Source: Polyangium spumosum (lineage in GTDB: Bacteria > Myxococcota_A > Polyangia > Polyangiales > Polyangiaceae). From it: DNA of 64,000 bases. Each line of letters starts with the position of its first letter. The stretch's first letter is position 1. The stretch spans positions 1 to 64,000 of the forward strand of contig NZ_WJIE01000018.1 in the NCBI RefSeq assembly GCF_009649845.1, read 5' to 3'. Positions 60,658 through 64,000 of this stretch are shown here, piece after piece. The notes below the pieces were generated by a model. It was not told the DNA's origin. It searched no databases and saw only the letters and a list, made by a program, of their open reading frames with translations. Made by a program: the position numbers and the translations under genes.

Positions 60658-62850
60658 TCAGGTCAAGAATGGAACCGGGTTGAGCTCGGCCTCGTCGAGG
60701 GCGCGATCTCGCCACCCCAGGCGCACCGGCACGTCATAAAGCCGCCCTGGCCCGAAACGAGGCCAGAAATGCCGGAGCCCGGGGACCGTCACCTTGACGA
60801 CGCAGAGGCCGAGGTCGGGCCGCGTCTGGTCGAGCACGAGCGTCTCGAGGCCTGCGCGGGCCGCGATCTGCACGCAAGCAAGGACGTCCGCGGCGAGGTC
60901 GCTCCCCTCGAGGGCGCGCGGGGCCTTTTTGCCCCTCCGGGGCGGCGTGTCGTCGGCGGGGATCAAAAAGCTCCGGTCTTCGAGCATTCGCACGTCGAGG
61001 AGCGGCGGCCGTTGACCCGCGGGGTCGTGGACCTGGTTCAGCTCCGTGAGCGCGCGCTGCGCGGCCACATGGACGTCGAGATGACAGCCGAAGCCGGCAT
61101 CGAGCCCTCCGTCTTCCCGCGCGGCCGAGAGCGCGGCGAAGACCGGGATTCCGAGGTCGGTCGTGATGTCGAGGACCCAGAGCGTCCGACCCGACGAACG
61201 GTATGCGGCCTCGACCTCCTCGAAAAAAGGATCACCGAAGCTCGCCAGATCGACCCCGGGTCGGCGCAGCCGGTTGTACCACCAGATGGCGACGGCGTCG
61301 CGCTCGACGAGCTCGAAGAAGCCGTGCAGGACGGCCTCCTCCAGGCAATTGCCGGCCGCGTGACCATTGGAGCTGTACACGCAGAAGCGCTCCCCGGGGG
61401 CGACCGGGACCTGATCATAACAACAAGCCGTCGGCAGATACCGTCGCCGCTGCGTCGCGAGGGACCATACCGGCGTCCAGTCGATCTCGCGCCGCTCGTC
61501 GAAGGGCAGCGGGACATGCCATCTGGCGCTCCGCGCGGCGGTGTTCCACGCGTCGCGCGTCCGGTACTGGGAGTCGCTGAAGCCGAGGAGCTCGTGCGGG
61601 TGGACGCCCTCGTCGCCCAGATCGGCCCATCGGGCGCGGAGGGTGGGCTCGTCTCCCTGGAAGATGGCGCTCACCCGCTCGATTCCCTCACAAAGCGCGC
61701 TCGTCCGCGCCTGCGCTGCGTTGCGCCCCTTGCCACCCGCCACGGCACGAAAGTACCTCGGAGCCCGCGCGCCTGTCGCCGGCGCCACGGGATAATGTGC
61801 CGCGTGGAGGAACCACGGCGGACCGTCGCGCCCGGCGACGGGCTCCACGCGGGAGAGGACCCCGGTCACGGGGCTGATCAAATGCCGATGACGCGCGAAG
61901 GTCTCCTCCGGCGAGATCACGCGGCTCCCCCCGTCCCGAGCGGCGAGCCGCGCGCGGCGCTCGAACACCATCGGCGCAGCGGCCCGCCGCTTCACGAGGC
62001 CCGGGTCTCCGCAGGTCGGGCATTGCGGGCGCCTCTGCGCGGCGTGTTTCTCGAGCGTGAGGCGACCAAAATCGAGGACGCAGACGTGGTCTTCGATCTC
62101 GCTCCACCCGCCGCCCGTGATCCATCGGGCGATCACGAGCGCCGCGAACGCGTGCGCCGCGGCCAGGCCGGCGGAGCTCGCCGGGCGCGGGGAGGACGAC
62201 GCGGGCAGAGCGCCGTCACGCTCGAGGGACGTCTGGACGGGGCGATTCGCGCGAATCCGGAAGGCAATGCAATCCCAGCACGGTCCACCCGCGTGGAAGA
62301 CCGGCCCCATCCAGGGCGCTGCCCCGGACGGCTTCACGGGCACCCAGCAGAGGCCCTCGGCGAGGGCCTGCCGATGGATCTCCGCGAGCTCGGGCGCGAG
62401 GTAATCCCCGACGAGCACGACCCGCAGCCGAGCCCCGGCCCCGACCCTCGCGCCCGCCGCCCGCAGCGATTCACAGAATGGACTCGAATCCAGGCCTGCG
62501 AGCGCCTCGACCGTCACGGGCGTCCCCGAGAGGCGCTCGGTCGCGGCTTCCCCGGAGGCCCCGAGCGAGCGCCAGAAGGCGTCCTCGCCCGGAGGCACGA
62601 GCGAGGCAGGGGTCAAATATCCGCTCCGCTCGAGCAGCGTGAGCGTGTAATACACCTCGACCGCAGTGGCCCTCCCCCGGAGGGCCGCGATGATCTGCGC
62701 ATTCGTGCGTATACCGTCCACGAGGGGCGCGACGAGCGCGTACAGGCGCCCCTGCAGGATCTCCTCGTCGTGCTCCCCGAGGAGCACGAGCCCCTCCGTG
62801 CCCAGGCGCGCTGGGCGAACGTGCGGCGCGAATCGCAAGACTCTGTTCAT
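60658..62850 (-). CDS. TOMM cyclodehydratase: E1-like domain fused to YcaO
   Basis: A protein of about 730 residues that forms thiazoline/oxazoline rings on a precursor peptide. The N-terminal ocin-ThiF/E1-like part (about 1-330) has a PqqD-like winged start (VLLGEHDEEILQGRLYALV), CWDCIAFRIRANRPVQ (about 191) and CPTCGDP (about 275), the usual zinc site. The YcaO domain has AVAGGKGRNAAQARTSALCE, EAVLHGFFELVERDAVAIWW and KVTVPGLRHFWPRFGPGRLYDVP for ATP binding, ending in PVPFLT. It ends with the Pro-rich tail typical of azoline-forming YcaO. I start at 62850 (GGATGGGCG upstream), with 62859 as alternative. No separate dehydrogenase is in the window. Confidence 0.9.
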   Translation of the reverse strand: MNRVLRFAPHVRPARLGTEGLVLLGEHDEEILQGRLYALVAPLVDGIRTNAQIIAALRGRATAVEVYYTLTLLERSGYLTPASLVPPGEDAFWRSLGASGEAATERLSGTPVTVEALAGLDSSPFCESLRAAGARVGAGARLRVVLVGDYLAPELAEIHRQALAEGLCWVPVKPSGAAPWMGPVFHAGGPCWDCIAFRIRANRPVQTSLERDGALPASSSPRPASSAGLAAAHAFAALVIARWITGGGWSEIEDHVCVLDFGRLTLEKHAAQRRPQCPTCGDPGLVKRRAAAPMVFERRARLAARDGGSRVISPEETFARHRHLISPVTGVLSRVEPVAGRDGPPWFLHAAHYPVAPATGARAPRYFRAVAGGKGRNAAQARTSALCEGIERVSAIFQGDEPTLRARWADLGDEGVHPHELLGFSDSQYRTRDAWNTAARSARWHVPLPFDERREIDWTPVWSLATQRRRYLPTACCYDQVPVAPGERFCVYSSNGHAAGNCLEEAVLHGFFELVERDAVAIWWYNRLRRPGVDLASFGDPFFEEVEAAYRSSGRTLWVLDITTDLGIPVFAALSAAREDGGLDAGFGCHLDVHVAAQRALTELNQVHDPAGQRPPLLDVRMLEDRSFLIPADDTPPRRGKKAPRALEGSDLAADVLACVQIAARAGLETLVLDQTRPDLGLCVVKVTVPGLRHFWPRFGPGRLYDVPVRLGWRDRALDEAELNPVPFLT

Positions 62851-63018
62851 ATCGCCCATCCGTCGCAGATGGCGGAAGCAAGAGCGTGGTGACCCGAATA
62901 CGAAGGCGGGGAGCTTAACAGAAATCGTGTCCCTCGCGAGGGCGGGGCGCGCCATTCTCGCCGAGGAGAACCTCCCCTGTGCGGGACGGTCTCGGGCCGT
63001 ATGTCGGCGTCGCAAACC

Positions 63019-64000
63019 CTAGCCGTTCACCGGCTCGCCTCGCAGGAGGAAGACCTCGACGAGGCGGCCTTGCCCCTCGACAGGCAACGTCCCGCCACAC
63101 ACGAGCGCGAAATGGCCCCCGAGGAGCCGCGCGGTCGTGCTGCTGAGGACGATGGTGTCGGGGACCGCGAGCGCGCTCAGGCGCGCGGCGATCCCGGGGG
63201 TGGTGCCGAGCGCGTGTGCTGGGCCGCCGATGTCGCGGGTTCCTACGAGGCCCGTATGCAAGCCGATCCGGACCTCGAGGCGGATCCCTCGTTTCGCCGA
63301 TAACCACGCGCTCTGGCTGCGCACCCTCGACAAGATCTCCTGCGCGGCGCGACAAGCGCGCAAGGCGCCGTCCTCCGGCGTGGTATCGCAGCCGAAGTAG
63401 CTGAGCACCTCCTCGCCGAGCGAGCCCGCGAAGCGCCCGTGGTGGCGGCGCACGACGTCCGCGCAGCTCGCCTGCTCGAGGCTGATGAGCTCCTCGACCT
63501 CCTCGATATCGATGGCTTCGGGGCCCGGCCCGAGCGCCGTCAAGCCATGACAGAGGGCAGTGAGCTGCCGGCGCTCGGCCTCGGGCGAACGCGCCGACGG
63601 GACGAGCCTCACGCCCGAGCCGCGGACCTCGGCCCGCATGGGCAGGGTCGTCGGCGGCTGCGCCCGCCCGGCGACGGGCTCGATGAAATCCTCCCGCTCG
63701 AGCTCGTTCACGTCGCAAGCCTGGAGCCTCCAGAAGAGCCCCTCGGCGTCGACATTACGCTGCCGGACGTCCTTGAGCGTCGCCTCCCGCAAGAGCTCGC
63801 CGAGGGGGTGGCCCCAGAGCGGCCTGGGTATCGGGACAGGCGCGCGGCTCATCTGCTTGAAGAGGCACTCTTGCAAGGAGCCGCCGGTGATGACCGGCTC
63901 GCCCGTGAGGCATTCGAGAAAAACGAGCCCCCAGGCATAAAGGTCGGAGCGAGCGGTCGGCCGCATCGCCTGAATCTGCTCGGGCGCGGCATACCCAGGC
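63019..64000 (-). CDS. Second TOMM kinase/cyclase fusion, truncated by the window edge
   Basis: The last 327 residues of a protein that begins beyond 64000. The frame enters with PGYAAPEQIQA, the kinase APE segment, then SDLYAWGLVFLECLTGEP, and a class III cyclase-like domain (RRQLTALCHGLTA, RVRSQSAWL, VRIGLHTGLVG, ARLSALAVPDTIVLS). It is clearly related to the gene at 54.9 kb, but stops after the cyclase domain with no ATPase or TPR part. Its metal-binding Asp positions read Gly in CHGL and Gly-Glu in SLGEE, so it too looks catalytically dead as a cyclase. It lies upstream of the cyclodehydratase on the same strand, 168 bp away. Confidence 0.88.
   Translation of the reverse strand, partial: PGYAAPEQIQAMRPTARSDLYAWGLVFLECLTGEPVITGGSLQECLFKQMSRAPVPIPRPLWGHPLGELLREATLKDVRQRNVDAEGLFWRLQACDVNELEREDFIEPVAGRAQPPTTLPMRAEVRGSGVRLVPSARSPEAERRQLTALCHGLTALGPGPEAIDIEEVEELISLEQASCADVVRRHHGRFAGSLGEEVLSYFGCDTTPEDGALRACRAAQEILSRVRSQSAWLSAKRGIRLEVRIGLHTGLVGTRDIGGPAHALGTTPGIAARLSALAVPDTIVLSSTTARLLGGHFALVCGGTLPVEGQGRLVEVFLLRGEPVNG

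Noticed and set aside
60493..62892. 799-codon plus-strand frame over the cyclodehydratase
   Set aside because: It is antisense to the E1/YcaO gene and carries no domain.

Overview
The window is very GC-rich DNA with dense, often overlapping genes (many ATGA or TGATG junctions), strong third-position G/C bias and long antisense shadow frames. The gene content points to a myxobacterium of the Polyangium/Sorangium type. The markers are a myxochelin-type siderophore cluster, a MYXO-CTERM surface protein, a TOMM-associated kinase/cyclase fusion gene and a plant-type (class II) DAHP synthase dedicated to a catecholate pathway.

Layout. (1) 0.1-5.1 kb, minus strand: an orphan VgrG/PAAR effector island. 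It has a VgrG whose body and needle are in different frames and which lacks the OB-fold, a lipoprotein, a PAAR protein carrying an anthrax-lethal-factor-like zinc protease domain, an ATPase and a repeat-bearing protein. (2) 5.2-18.1 kb: housekeeping and accessory genes. These are a GNAT, a SufS desulfurase with an SF2 helicase, a propeller/di-haem cytochrome c lipoprotein, a TetR-P450 pair with a clear operator palindrome, a LytS/LytTR two-component pair, two small exported proteins and a protein with a possible CNF-like Cys/His centre. (3) 18.4-36.3 kb: the myxochelin locus as two convergent operons. The plus operon holds the NRPS (mxcG), aminotransferase (mxcL), TonB receptor (mxcH), a propeller lipoprotein and a PepSY membrane protein. 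The minus operon holds an MFS exporter, class II DAHP synthase, mxcD, mxcE, mxcF and mxcC. A near-consensus Fur box lies in front of the minus operon and a weaker one in front of the plus operon. The minus operon makes 2,3-dihydroxybenzoate from shikimate-pathway carbon and activates it; the plus operon joins it to lysine, releases the product reductively, aminates it and takes up the ferric complex.

(4) 36.6-41.1 kb: pqqABCDE in one tight operon, meeting tail-to-tail a PQQ-dependent sugar dehydrogenase that is the probable client enzyme. (5) 41.4-54.8 kb: amino-acid metabolism and transport. This includes an aminotransferase with a nitrilase/omega-amidase-like enzyme, an AGCS symporter, two surface proteins, an arylamine N-acetyltransferase, a TudS-like protein, a polar amino-acid ABC transporter whose binding protein is circularly permuted, an M20 amidohydrolase and a YbdK-like ligase. 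(6) 54.9-64.0 kb: a TOMM (thiazole/oxazole-modified peptide) locus. Two kinase/cyclase fusion genes, the second cut by the window edge, flank a candidate precursor peptide with a nitrile-hydratase-type leader, an amidohydrolase and an E1-like/YcaO cyclodehydratase.

The observations most worth checking are the single-cysteine TOMM precursor with a Sec-like signal, the circularly permuted binding protein, the XusABC-like uptake module inside a myxochelin cluster, the PAAR-lethal-factor effector, and the frame-broken VgrG without an OB-fold. All calls come from reading the sequence; no searches were run.
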